Shown here in pieces: positions 6,934-14,905 of a stretch of 19,952 nucleotides of DNA; positions within the stretch are counted from its first letter, which is position 1; each line of letters starts with the position of its first letter. Below the pieces are notes generated by a model. That model worked only from the letters and a program-made list of their open reading frames with translations, searched no databases and was not told the DNA's origin. The position numbers and the translations under genes were made by a program. Origin of the DNA: Candidatus Segatella violae. GTDB taxonomy: Bacteria; Bacteroidota; Bacteroidia; Bacteroidales; Bacteroidaceae. The stretch lies in contig DJSH01000013.1 of the NCBI GenBank assembly GCA_002440225.1, forward strand, positions 1 through 19,952. The letters are read 5' to 3'.

Positions 6934-9204
6934 ATGACGTATGTAGATGTGATATTGCCTCTTCCGCTCGACGGAACTTTTACTTATTCTGTCCCTGATG
7001 GGATGGAAGAAATAGTCGTGCCAGGTAAACGTGTCTTGGTGCCCCTTGGTAAGAGTAAAAAGTATATCGCAATGATAGTAAGAACGCATGACGAGAAACC
7101 TTCCTTCGAGTGCAAAGCTATAGAGGCGGTGCTTGATGAGCAACCTTCTCTCTTGCCGCAACAATATAAGCTATGGCAGTGGATTAGCAGCTATTACATG
7201 TCGTCGCTTGGCGATGTCTATAATGCGGCAATGCCAGCTGGCATGAAATCTACCGAGAAATTTAAACCCAAGATGGAACTCTATGTGGAGTTGTCCAACA
7301 ACTATCGTAACGAACAAGCCTTGCATGTGGCACTCACGATGGTGCAAAGGGCTCTGAAGCAATCGAAAGCACTCTCTACCTTCCTCTCTCTCTCCCATTG
7401 GGATAGTTTGGAAGGAGACACACCACGTGAGGGAATCAGGCGAGTGACCAAGGAAGAGCTCATGAACGAGAGTCACACCACGGCAGCTGTGGTCAAGGCT
7501 TTGATAGACCGCGGTATTCTCTTCACTTATGAATTGGAGGTGGGGAGGCTCAATACTGATGGAGAAGCACACTTTGAGATGATAAAGCCGCTCTCCGTTC
7601 CTCAGGAAGATGCCTATAACCAGATATTGATGCAGATGATGAAGAAAAACGTTGTGCTTCTTCATGGTGTGACTTCGAGTGGAAAAACCGAAATTTACAT
7701 CCATCTCATACGAAAGGCTATCGAGGAACATAAACAGGTGCTTTATCTCTTGCCCGAAATAGCCCTCACAGTGCAAATCATGGAACGCCTCCATAAAGTG
7801 TTTGGTGACCGACTGGGCATCTACCACTCCAAATATAGTGATGCCGAACGTGTGGAGATATGGCAAAAGCAACTTTCGTCTCATCCTTATGATGTAATCT
7901 TGGGAGCAAGAAGTGCTGTGTTCTTGCCTTTTCAAAAACTAGGTCTTGTCATTATCGACGAAGAACATGAAACGTCATTTAAGCAACAAGACCCAGCTCC
8001 ACGCTATCATGCTCGTAGTGCTGCCATTGTGCTAGCAAATATGTATGGAGCTAAGACCTTGCTTGGAACTGCTACGCCTTGCATGGAGAGCTATTATAAT
8101 GCAAGGCAAGGTAAATATGGGCTGGTAGAGCTGAAGACAAGATTCAAAGATATTCAGTTGCCAGAGATACAAGTGGTGGATGTGAAGGATTTACGTCATC
8201 GCAAAATGATGACAGGACCTTTTTCTCCACAGTTGCTGGCCGCAGTAAGAGAGGCTTTGAAGAATGGAGAACAAGTTATTCTTTTCCAAAATCGACGAGG
8301 ATTTGCCCCAATGATAGAGTGCAAGGTCTGCGGATGGGTGCCGAAATGCAAGAATTGTGACGTTTCGCTCACGTTGCATAAGAGTATCAACTTGCTTACA
8401 TGCCATTATTGTGGCTATACTTATCCTGTACCTACTGAATGCCCAAACTGTGGTAGTACAGAATTGATGGGGCGTGGCTATGGTACGGAGAAGATTGAAG
8501 ATCAGATTGCTGAGATATTCCCTGAGGCTCGCATCTCCCGAATGGATCTTGATACTACGCGCACTCGTAATGCCTATGAACGATTGATTTCTGATTTTTC
8601 TACTGGCAAGACCAATCTCCTGATAGGAACACAGATGATAAGCAAAGGGCTGGATTTCGATAAGGTGCGAGTGGTGGGTATCTTGAATGCCGATTCTATG
8701 CTCAACTATCCAGACTTTCGGGCATACGAGCATGCCTTTATGATGATGTCGCAGGTGAGTGGACGAGCGGGAAGAAAAGGAAAAAGAGGACTCGTTTTCC
8801 TTCAGACAAAAAATCCCACTTTGCCTATCATCGGACAAGTGGTGAACAACGACTATGAATCTCTTTATAAAGAACTGTTGGAAGAGCGGAGGACTTTCCA
8901 TTATCCACCTTTCTTTCATCTCATAACAGTATATCTGAAGCATAAGTACGACAAAATATGTCAACAGGCGAGCTTAGAACTTAGCAGAACGCTCCGTGGG
9001 TGGTTTGGCGAGCGTGTGCTAGGTCCTGACAAACCTGCCGTGGCAAGGGTGAAGACGATGAACATCCGCAAGATAGTCATCAAGTTGGAGAATGGCATCG
9101 ACCAAAGGCGAGTACGAGAGTATCTTAAGTTTGCCCAACAACAGATGGTGAAAGACCCGAGATTTGGAGCTTTACAGATTTACTATGATGTAGATCCATT
9201 ATAG
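6934..9204 (+). CDS. priA: PriA, primosomal replication-restart DNA helicase
   Basis: A 756-residue superfamily 2 helicase that reloads the replication machinery at stalled forks. The N-terminal DNA-binding domain starts with MTYVDVILPLPLDGTFTYSV. Helicase motifs appear in order: Walker A GVTSSGKTE at about residues 244-252, the DEEH box in VIIDEEHETSFK at about 340-351, GTATP, then GTQMISKGLDFD and QVSGRAGRKGKRG. Between about residues 462 and 507 lies the PriA zinc-binding insertion, with eight cysteines in pairs (CKVC, CKNC, CHYC, CPNC). The length fits (E. coli 732). The open frame extends 14 codons further back to TTG 6892, but these lie inside the terminator hairpin and before the promoter, so I start at ATG 6934. 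It is a single-gene unit, closed by the bidirectional terminator at 9208-9247 shared with the convergent fadL-type gene. Confidence 0.97.
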   Translation: MTYVDVILPLPLDGTFTYSVPDGMEEIVVPGKRVLVPLGKSKKYIAMIVRTHDEKPSFECKAIEAVLDEQPSLLPQQYKLWQWISSYYMSSLGDVYNAAMPAGMKSTEKFKPKMELYVELSNNYRNEQALHVALTMVQRALKQSKALSTFLSLSHWDSLEGDTPREGIRRVTKEELMNESHTTAAVVKALIDRGILFTYELEVGRLNTDGEAHFEMIKPLSVPQEDAYNQILMQMMKKNVVLLHGVTSSGKTEIYIHLIRKAIEEHKQVLYLLPEIALTVQIMERLHKVFGDRLGIYHSKYSDAERVEIWQKQLSSHPYDVILGARSAVFLPFQKLGLVIIDEEHETSFKQQDPAPRYHARSAAIVLANMYGAKTLLGTATPCMESYYNARQGKYGLVELKTRFKDIQLPEIQVVDVKDLRHRKMMTGPFSPQLLAAVREALKNGEQVILFQNRRGFAPMIECKVCGWVPKCKNCDVSLTLHKSINLLTCHYCGYTYPVPTECPNCGSTELMGRGYGTEKIEDQIAEIFPEARISRMDLDTTRTRNAYERLISDFSTGKTNLLIGTQMISKGLDFDKVRVVGILNADSMLNYPDFRAYEHAFMMMSQVSGRAGRKGKRGLVFLQTKNPTLPIIGQVVNNDYESLYKELLEERRTFHYPPFFHLITVYLKHKYDKICQQASLELSRTLRGWFGERVLGPDKPAVARVKTMNIRKIVIKLENGIDQRRVREYLKFAQQQMVKDPRFGALQIYYDVDPL

Positions 9205-9207
9205 AAT

Positions 9208-9247
9208 AAAAGGCTATCCCCTTTCGTGAAGATTGGGATAGCCTTTT
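9208..9247. terminator. Bidirectional terminator between priA and the fadL-type gene
   Basis: A perfect 13-bp stem: AAAAGGCTATCCC at 9208-9220 pairs with GGGATAGCCTTTT at 9235-9247, with a 14-base loop. T runs are present in both directions, and it starts 4 bases after the priA stop between two convergent genes. The core GGATAGCCT is shared with the terminator at 16166-16202. Confidence 0.93.
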
Positions 9248-9271
9248 GGGTTATTTGTAGTCATGTCTTTT

Positions 9272-10906
9272 TTAGAAGTTGATGTCGAGACCTACTGCAA
9301 ACACATTGTTGTTACGTGTATAGTCTGAGCTATATACGATGTCGTTTGTGCCGAGGCTTACGTTCTGTTCCGTCTTCTTGTGAGAATAGAAGGTGTGGAA
9401 GTAAGCCACGTTGAGATCCATCTTCTTATTGAGGTGATATACACCACCTACAGCCACTGAGTTGGAACTTGTCACGAACGATTTGTCGTCCATGTATCGC
9501 TTGCTGTCCTCTGTGTCCTTCTCTTCCTTTGGCAAGCCATAGTTGGTGCTCTGCCAACCAGTACTGAGGGTAATCTTCTTGTTGACGTCTACCTCTACAC
9601 CGGCATTATATTCCAAGGTACCATGGTCGAGTTTCTTGTTGCGTTTTTTGTAAGAAGTGGCATTCAAATCATCAAACCAGTGGAAACCTACGTTGATGCG
9701 AACGGCATCCACAGGGCGAAAGCCAGCACCGAGTGTCAAGTAAGCAGGGATGTCGCCTGCAATCTTCTTGCCATCCTCGTATTCTCCGATGGCTTCTTCT
9801 AGCTTGGTGTCAAACTGGGTCTTCAAGCCTTGCATCGTGGCAACAACGGTTTGGTTGCTCAATACCCCCTGGGTAATTTCGCCAGCCTTGACCTGTGCTT
9901 GTTCCTGTGACAAACCTGCCTGTGTGAACTGACCAGTTAAAGTGCTAATCATTGACTTGGAGAGGTTGTCCGCAAGACCGCCGATACTAGGTGCAAGGTT
10001 TACTGACTTGTTCTTCAGGCGCATACGGGTCTTGAACTCATACTTTGCAGAGAAATTCCAACGACCAGTCTTGAAGTCCACACCAATGATAGGGGTGAAA
10101 CCGAGTCCCTGCTGGTCGCAACTCAGTTCGATGTTGCCAGCTTCTGGCTTGGTTGGGTCGAGTACCTGGTAGAGTGGCATGCTGCCCACCTTGATGTTCT
10201 CTACATATCCATAATAGTTGCAAGATGCATATACGGTTCTGATTCCAGCGAAGGCGCTGAAATTGTTGCTCACCTTGTAAGCGGCACCGATAGACAAGCC
10301 ATAGTAGTACTGACGACCGTGCATATAGCTATCGTAGCTATACTTGCCATCCTTGCCAAATGCCTTTTCGGAGCTAAACATTTCCAAGTTTGGTTGACCG
10401 ATGGCATTGCCGAGCGTTCCATCCACAGTCCTCGCCAATCCGCAAGCGGCAATCGCAGTCTCGGCAACAATCTTTTCGAACGAACCAAGACCATCGTCGA
10501 AGGTACACTTGCCACCACCACCGGTGAGGGCGAAGTTAGCCTGGAACGACCACTTGCCTTTGTTGTAAGCATATTGGAGAGAAGGGATGACAGGCGCGAA
10601 AGCCTTACCCTTGATATAACGTGGAGTGGTAGAATTGTTTACGTTGTTGGTAAACAAAGCATACCCGTTCTCGATGCTTCGAGTTTGATAAGCCAACTGC
10701 CAGTTGAGCGACAAGTGGTGACCTTCGCCCATGAATACAACGCCGGCAGGGTTGTAATATACACCGTCGATACCAATAGAAGCCTCACGGCTCATCATTC
10801 TGTTGAATGCTACGTTCTGATTTGTGTTAGTGAGCAAACCACCTGCGAAAGATGGAGTTGCGCATGCCATCGCAATGGCGAAACTAACGAGTTTCTGATT
10901 CTTCAT
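9272..10906 (-). CDS. OmpP1/FadL/TodX family outer-membrane transport protein
   Basis: A 544-residue outer-membrane protein of the FadL family, which moves hydrophobic substrates such as long-chain fatty acids or aromatic compounds across the outer membrane. The signal peptide MKNQKLVSFAIAMACATPSF plus A is followed by GGLLTNTNQN. The FadL-type start of the mature protein includes a 'VYYNPAGV' segment (NPAG motif) at about residues 50-57. The rest alternates barrel strands (HLSLNWQLAYQTRS, GLSIGAAYKVSNNFSAFAGI, AVGGVYHLNKKMDLNVAYFH) and ends with NVFAVGLDINF, a terminal Phe typical of barrels. A central insertion rich in Gln/Ala (about residues 300-370) looks helical and periplasmic or extracellular. 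It is longer than E. coli FadL (about 446). The frame opens at 10936, but ATG 10906 gives a proper signal peptide. The -7 box at 10934-10941 would give a leader of about 25 bases. The true substrate is unknown. Confidence 0.9.
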   Translation of the reverse strand: MKNQKLVSFAIAMACATPSFAGGLLTNTNQNVAFNRMMSREASIGIDGVYYNPAGVVFMGEGHHLSLNWQLAYQTRSIENGYALFTNNVNNSTTPRYIKGKAFAPVIPSLQYAYNKGKWSFQANFALTGGGGKCTFDDGLGSFEKIVAETAIAACGLARTVDGTLGNAIGQPNLEMFSSEKAFGKDGKYSYDSYMHGRQYYYGLSIGAAYKVSNNFSAFAGIRTVYASCNYYGYVENIKVGSMPLYQVLDPTKPEAGNIELSCDQQGLGFTPIIGVDFKTGRWNFSAKYEFKTRMRLKNKSVNLAPSIGGLADNLSKSMISTLTGQFTQAGLSQEQAQVKAGEITQGVLSNQTVVATMQGLKTQFDTKLEEAIGEYEDGKKIAGDIPAYLTLGAGFRPVDAVRINVGFHWFDDLNATSYKKRNKKLDHGTLEYNAGVEVDVNKKITLSTGWQSTNYGLPKEEKDTEDSKRYMDDKSFVTSSNSVAVGGVYHLNKKMDLNVAYFHTFYSHKKTEQNVSLGTNDIVYSSDYTRNNNVFAVGLDINF

Positions 10907-10933
10907 TTTAATAATTTTAAATAAAAACGTCCG

Positions 10934-10941
10934 CAAAGGTA
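10934..10941 (-). promoter_or_regulatory. -7 promoter element of the fadL-type gene
   Basis: On the minus strand this reads TACCTTTG, a perfect TAnnTTTG match and identical to the priA -7 box. I see no TTG at the expected -33 distance. The predicted start is near 10930, about 25 bases before the ATG. Confidence 0.55.
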
Positions 10942-10996
10942 ATTATAATGTTCTATTTCTCTATGTATATGCTGCCTCATTTAAAATATATTAACC

Positions 10997-11049
10997 AAAA
11001 AAGTCCAATTCGTTGCACATATTACTGAAAATGTGCAGCAAATTGGACT
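10997..11049 (-). terminator. Long-stem intrinsic terminator of the pgpH-type gene
   Basis: Arms 11002-11020 and 11031-11049 form a 19-bp stem with a single C/A mismatch and one G-T pair around a 10-base loop. In the minus direction it is followed by a run of T (complement of the A run 10997-11002). It begins 5 bases after the stop codon at 11055, so it closes that transcript. The stem is unusually long compared with the others in the window. Confidence 0.88.
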
Positions 11050-11054
11050 ATATT

Positions 11055-13115
11055 TTATGCTTTTTCCACATTGAGATGTGGATAAGAAATTCTTGTATGA
11101 TAGATGGCCTTCAAGCGCTCAATGAGCACTTGCTTGGCGAGGGCGATGTCTCGGAAAGTGATAGGACATTCCTTGAAGAAACCTTCTGCCACTTGACCGT
11201 CGATAAGTTTGTTCACTAAGGTGCTGATACTTTCTTCGGTATATTCTTTGAGCGAACGAGATGCAGCTTCTACTGTATCCGCCATCATCAGGATTGCTTG
11301 CTCTCGTGTGAATGGGTTTGGCCCAGGATACTGGAACTGCGATTTGTCTACAATCTCCGTAGGGTGTGCGTTACAATAGTTCACATAAAAGTATTTGGTG
11401 ATACCTGTACCATGATGGGTTGTGATAAAATCCTTGATGATGCCTGGTAAACTTACTTTCTCTGCAAGTTTTAGACCTTCGGAAACATGGCTGATGATAA
11501 TCTGGGCACTTTCCAGGTCGCTCAATTGGTCGTGAGGATTCACTCCGGCTTGATTCTCTGTGAAAAACACAGGATTGGTCATCTTGCCAATGTCGTGGTA
11601 AAGGGCTCCTGTACGCACCAAGAGGCTGTTTGCTCCGATGCGGTTGGCTATCTCTGCAGCCAAGTTTCCTACAGTAATGGAATGCTGGAACGTACCAGGG
11701 GCAATCTCGCTTAAATTACGCAACAATCCCTTGTTGGTGTTGGATAGTTCAAATAGTGTTACATTGCTGGTGAATCCAAACATCTTTTCGATGATGTACA
11801 TCAATGGATATGATAGGAGAAGGAATATTCCATTTGCAGTGAAGTAGGTGTACATGCTCGGGTCAATGTTGAACACTTGGTTGTCTTGCATCAACTGAAG
11901 GGCTAGATATACAACACCGCTTGCTATGGTAACAAGTAGGGCGGTGATAAATATTTGTGATCGTTTGCTCAACTCACGCAAGCTATAAATGGCAACCAGT
12001 CCTGATGCTAGCTGTACAATGATGAATTCATATTGATATTTTACGGCAGCAGCACAGATGAGCACCATCGTGACATGAGTGATGAATGCGGTGCGTGAGT
12101 CCATAAACACTCTCACGAAGATAGGTGCCATTGCGAACGGGATGATATAGACGCTAAAGAAATTGTGCTTCATCATCAACGATACAAAGATTGGAAACAG
12201 CGTAATCATCGCATAGAGCATAGTGATGCTGCGAGGCTTGTCGAAATAGTCCTTGCGGAAGAGTGATAGGTAGCTGGTAAACATCATCACCAGAATGAAT
12301 ACAAAGAGTACTTGACCGATGATAGTAGTGGTAATTTCATCTTCGGTGGAACTGCGTCGCTTCATTTCTTTATCGAAAGAGTTGAGCACTCTGTAGGTGT
12401 AGTCATTGATTACATCTCCACGGTCGATGATCTTTTGTCCACTCATCACCATTCCACTGGCCAGTGGAATGCTGCTCAAGAGGTCAGCCTTTTCGGTCTC
12501 GCTTCTTTCCTTATCATATATAAGGTTGGCTTCAATGTAGTCGTTGAGGTTGCAGCGAGATAGAACTTGACGTTGGGCGGCAATCTTTTCGTCAAAGAAA
12601 ATTCGCTCATAAGCGGCAATAGTGGAATAGAATGTACCGATAGGTACACTCTTGGCATTTTTTCCACTGATGACTCGTATCATGCTTGTGGAGTCTTTGT
12701 AGATGCGATTGTATTCAGTGGTGTTTATGATGCCAGTTTGGTAGAGCTTTTGTAGCTGATGAGCAATGAGTCCAACGTATTCTTTAGGAAGCCCAGGTAT
12801 TCCTTGGCTATAGTCTTGAAGGAAACGGCTTACCTGCTCGTCGCCGATGCTGGCATTGACAGTGTAGTAGGGTTGGAACTGCTTCATCAGCGAGTCTTGC
12901 TCATGCTTGATAGCCTCGTCGGTCTTGTAGATAGGAAAGTCGAACTTGGCGATGACCGAACCATACATCCATGGCTTGCCTACATCGTATCGGAACTGTC
13001 TTCCCTCGTTGCGAGGAAGAAACCAAACGATGATTGCGACAGTGATGAAAACCAAAACCGTCTTTGTGGCAAAATTACGCCAATAGTTGTCTTCTGGGTT
13101 GTTGAATATGCTCAT
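11055..13115 (-). CDS. PgpH-type 7TM membrane protein with cytoplasmic HD phosphohydrolase domain
   Basis: A 686-residue membrane protein. Order of parts: an N-terminal membrane helix (about residues 18-36, TKTVLVFITVAIIVWFL), a large extracytoplasmic 7TMR-HDED-type domain (about 45-270), seven membrane helices (about 275-470, including VLFVFILVMMFTSYLSLF), and a C-terminal HD domain with the metal ligands in FQHSITVGNLA, the pair His507-Asp508 in LYHDIGKM, ISHVSEG and THHGTG. This is the architecture of Listeria PgpH, a c-di-AMP phosphodiesterase; the same function in Bacteroidota is inference, and no direct evidence is visible here. It is divergent from gltX across a 120-base gap and ends in the strong terminator at 10997-11049. 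A possible -7 box TATTTTCG (13160-13153, one mismatch) lies about 38 bases upstream. Start at ATG 13115: the following MSIFNNPEDNYWRNFATK fits a short cytoplasmic tail. Confidence 0.92.
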   Translation of the reverse strand: MSIFNNPEDNYWRNFATKTVLVFITVAIIVWFLPRNEGRQFRYDVGKPWMYGSVIAKFDFPIYKTDEAIKHEQDSLMKQFQPYYTVNASIGDEQVSRFLQDYSQGIPGLPKEYVGLIAHQLQKLYQTGIINTTEYNRIYKDSTSMIRVISGKNAKSVPIGTFYSTIAAYERIFFDEKIAAQRQVLSRCNLNDYIEANLIYDKERSETEKADLLSSIPLASGMVMSGQKIIDRGDVINDYTYRVLNSFDKEMKRRSSTEDEITTTIIGQVLFVFILVMMFTSYLSLFRKDYFDKPRSITMLYAMITLFPIFVSLMMKHNFFSVYIIPFAMAPIFVRVFMDSRTAFITHVTMVLICAAAVKYQYEFIIVQLASGLVAIYSLRELSKRSQIFITALLVTIASGVVYLALQLMQDNQVFNIDPSMYTYFTANGIFLLLSYPLMYIIEKMFGFTSNVTLFELSNTNKGLLRNLSEIAPGTFQHSITVGNLAAEIANRIGANSLLVRTGALYHDIGKMTNPVFFTENQAGVNPHDQLSDLESAQIIISHVSEGLKLAEKVSLPGIIKDFITTHHGTGITKYFYVNYCNAHPTEIVDKSQFQYPGPNPFTREQAILMMADTVEAASRSLKEYTEESISTLVNKLIDGQVAEGFFKECPITFRDIALAKQVLIERLKAIYHTRISYPHLNVEKA

Positions 13116-13194
13116 TTTTCCGTTTTTTTCTTACTTATTTAGTTTTCCTGTGCGAAAATACGAAAAAAAACTATTATAATCGCAAAAAAAGATG

Positions 13195-13202
13195 TAAATT
13201 TG
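13195..13202 (+). promoter_or_regulatory. -7 promoter element of gltX
   Basis: TAAATTTG at 13195-13202 is a perfect TAnnTTTG match; the region upstream is A/T-rich with no clear TTG at -33. Predicted start near 13206, giving a leader of about 30 bases. Confidence 0.65.
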
Positions 13203-13235
13203 CAGAAAATTTTAAAAATAGCTATATTTTAAGAC

Positions 13236-14753
13236 ATGGCAGACAGAAAAGTAAGAGTGCGTTTCGCCCCAAGTCCAACGGGTGCGTTGCACATTGGTGG
13301 TGTACGTACCGCCCTTTATAATTATTTGTTTGCTCGCCAGCATGGTGGCGAGCTCGTGTTCCGTATCGAGGATACAGATTCTCATCGTTTTGTTCCTGGT
13401 GCCGAGGAGTACATCTTGGAATCTTTCAAGTGGCTTGGCATCAAGTTTGACGAGGGTGTGAGCTTCGGCGGTGAGCACGGTCCTTATCGTCAGAGCGAAC
13501 GTCGTGATATCTATAAGAAATATGTACAGCAGCTCCTCGACAATGGCAAGGCTTACATCGCTTTCGATACTCCTGAGGAGTTGGAGGCAAAGCGTGCCGA
13601 AATCCAGAACTTCCAGTATGATGCACATACTCGCATGCAGATGCGCAACTCGCTCACTCTCTCCAAGGAGGAGGTTGACCAGCTCATCGCCGACGGCAAG
13701 CAGTATACCGTGCGCTTCAAGATTGAGCCAGGACAGGAAATCCACGTCAACGATATGATTCGTGGCGACGTGAAGGTGATGAGCGACATCTTGGACGACA
13801 AGGTGCTCTACAAGAGCGCCGACGAGCTTCCTACCTATCACTTGGCAAACATCGTGGACGACCACTTGATGGAAATCTCCCACGTGATTCGTGGTGAGGA
13901 GTGGTTGCCAAGTGCTCCATTGCACGTACTTCTCTATCAGGCATTCGGTTGGGAGGACACCATGCCTCGCTTTGCTCACCTTCCTTTATTGCTCAAGCCA
14001 GAGGGCAAGGGCAAGCTCTCCAAGCGTGATGGCGACCGTCTCGGTTTCCCAGTGTTCCCATTGGAGTGGCACGACCCTAAGACCGGCGAGGTAAGCTCGG
14101 GCTATCGTGAGAGTGGTTACTTCCCAGAGGCTGTAGTCAATTTCTTGGCGCTCCTCGGTTGGAACCCAGGTACTGAGCAGGAAATCTTCTCGCTCGATGA
14201 GTTGGTGAAGGCATTCGACATCTCTCGTTGCTCCAAGGCTGGCGCCAAGTTCGACTTCAAGAAGGGCATTTGGTTCAACCACGAGTATATCCTCAAAAAG
14301 AGCGACGACGAGATTGCCAATCTCTTTGCGCCTATCGTTGCCAACAACGGCGTGGAGGAGAGCTTCGACCGCGTGAAGCAAGTGGTACACATGATGAAGG
14401 ACCGCGTGAACTTCGTCTATGAGTTGTGGCCATTGTGCTCATTCTTCTTCATCCCACCTACGGAGTATGATGCGAAGACCGTGAAGAAGCGTTGGAAGGA
14501 ATATTCTGCACAGCAGATGACCGAACTCGCCGAGGTATTGGAAGGCATCGACGACTTCTCTATCGAGGGTCAGGAGCCTATCGTGATGAAATGGGTGGAG
14601 GACAAGGGCTATAAGCTCGGCGACGTGATGAACGCCTTCCGCTTGACGCTCGTAGGCGAGGGCAAGGGCCCTGGCATGTTCGACATCTCTGCCTTCCTCG
14701 GCAAGGAGGAGACCTTGAAACGTCTTCGCAAAGCGATAGAGATCTTGGGATAA
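13236..14753 (+). CDS. gltX: Glutamyl-tRNA synthetase
   Basis: A 505-residue class I aminoacyl-tRNA synthetase that charges tRNA-Glu with glutamate. The HIGH signature is in APSPTGALHIGGVRTALYN (HIGG at residues 19-22) and the KMSKS signature is KLSKRDG (Lys260 to Gly266). Other family landmarks include RIEDTD, IRGEEWLPSAP and ISRCSKAGAKFDF. The length fits the family. The start ATG 13236 is preceded by a -7 box at 13195-13202. Codons end in C or G far more often than in the gld operon upstream, consistent with a highly expressed gene; note also that gltX is divergent from pgpH. No clear U-run terminator follows; instead the stop lies within the first unit of a 29-bp repeat (14748-14817). Confidence 0.98.
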   Translation: MADRKVRVRFAPSPTGALHIGGVRTALYNYLFARQHGGELVFRIEDTDSHRFVPGAEEYILESFKWLGIKFDEGVSFGGEHGPYRQSERRDIYKKYVQQLLDNGKAYIAFDTPEELEAKRAEIQNFQYDAHTRMQMRNSLTLSKEEVDQLIADGKQYTVRFKIEPGQEIHVNDMIRGDVKVMSDILDDKVLYKSADELPTYHLANIVDDHLMEISHVIRGEEWLPSAPLHVLLYQAFGWEDTMPRFAHLPLLLKPEGKGKLSKRDGDRLGFPVFPLEWHDPKTGEVSSGYRESGYFPEAVVNFLALLGWNPGTEQEIFSLDELVKAFDISRCSKAGAKFDFKKGIWFNHEYILKKSDDEIANLFAPIVANNGVEESFDRVKQVVHMMKDRVNFVYELWPLCSFFFIPPTEYDAKTVKKRWKEYSAQQMTELAEVLEGIDDFSIEGQEPIVMKWVEDKGYKLGDVMNAFRLTLVGEGKGPGMFDISAFLGKEETLKRLRKAIEILG

Positions 14754-14817
14754 AACTCCTTTGCTACAAAGGCATTCGGATAAAATCCTTTTGCTTCACG
14801 GCATTCGGATAAAATCC
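14748..14817 (+). repeat. 29-bp tandem repeat (2.6 copies) at the end of gltX
   Basis: An 18-base motif GGCATTCGGATAAAATCC occurs at 14771-14788 and exactly again at 14800-14817 (period 29); a diverged partial copy, GGATAAAACTCC followed by TTTGCT, overlaps the gltX stop codon at about 14748-14765. Each copy contains GGAT-AAA-ATCC, a potential 4-bp mini-hairpin, followed by a T-rich run. It may be a decayed terminator array or a simple slippage repeat. Confidence 0.75.
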
Positions 14818-14830
14818 CTTTCTTTTAAGA

Positions 14831-14838
14831 TATCTTTG
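14831..14838 (+). promoter_or_regulatory. -7 promoter element of kdtA
   Basis: TATCTTTG is a perfect TAnnTTTG match 67 bases upstream of the kdtA ATG; no TTG is visible at -33. The predicted transcript start (about 14842) coincides with the first base of the hairpin at 14842-14866. Confidence 0.6.
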
Positions 14839-14841
14839 TAT

Positions 14842-14866
14842 CCCTCGGAAGCATCCCTTCCGGGGG
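14842..14866 (+). promoter_or_regulatory. Hairpin at the predicted 5' end of the kdtA transcript
   Basis: CCCTCGGAA (14842-14850) pairs with TTCCGGGGG (14858-14866): 9 bp with one T-G pair and a 7-base loop. There is no following T run, so it is not an intrinsic terminator. Given the -7 box just upstream, it may form a 5'-terminal stem of the mRNA. Confidence 0.6.
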
Positions 14867-14905
14867 TGCAAACTATATAAGTAAGCAACTTAATCAATCA
14901 AACTG

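Noticed and set aside
7171..7935. 254-residue frame antisense to priA
   Set aside because: It overlaps well-supported PriA helicase motifs and has no family resemblance or promoter.
10319..10924. 201-residue frame antisense to the FadL-type gene
   Set aside because: It overlaps the signal peptide and NPAG region of the FadL-type protein; no independent support.
13212..13979. 255-residue frame antisense to gltX
   Set aside because: It is a long shadow frame caused by the C/G-ending codon use of gltX; the + strand protein is an unmistakable GltX.
14842..14866. Terminator for gltX
   Set aside because: The hairpin is followed by GTGCAAAC, not a T run, and is preceded by a -7 box that points into kdtA.
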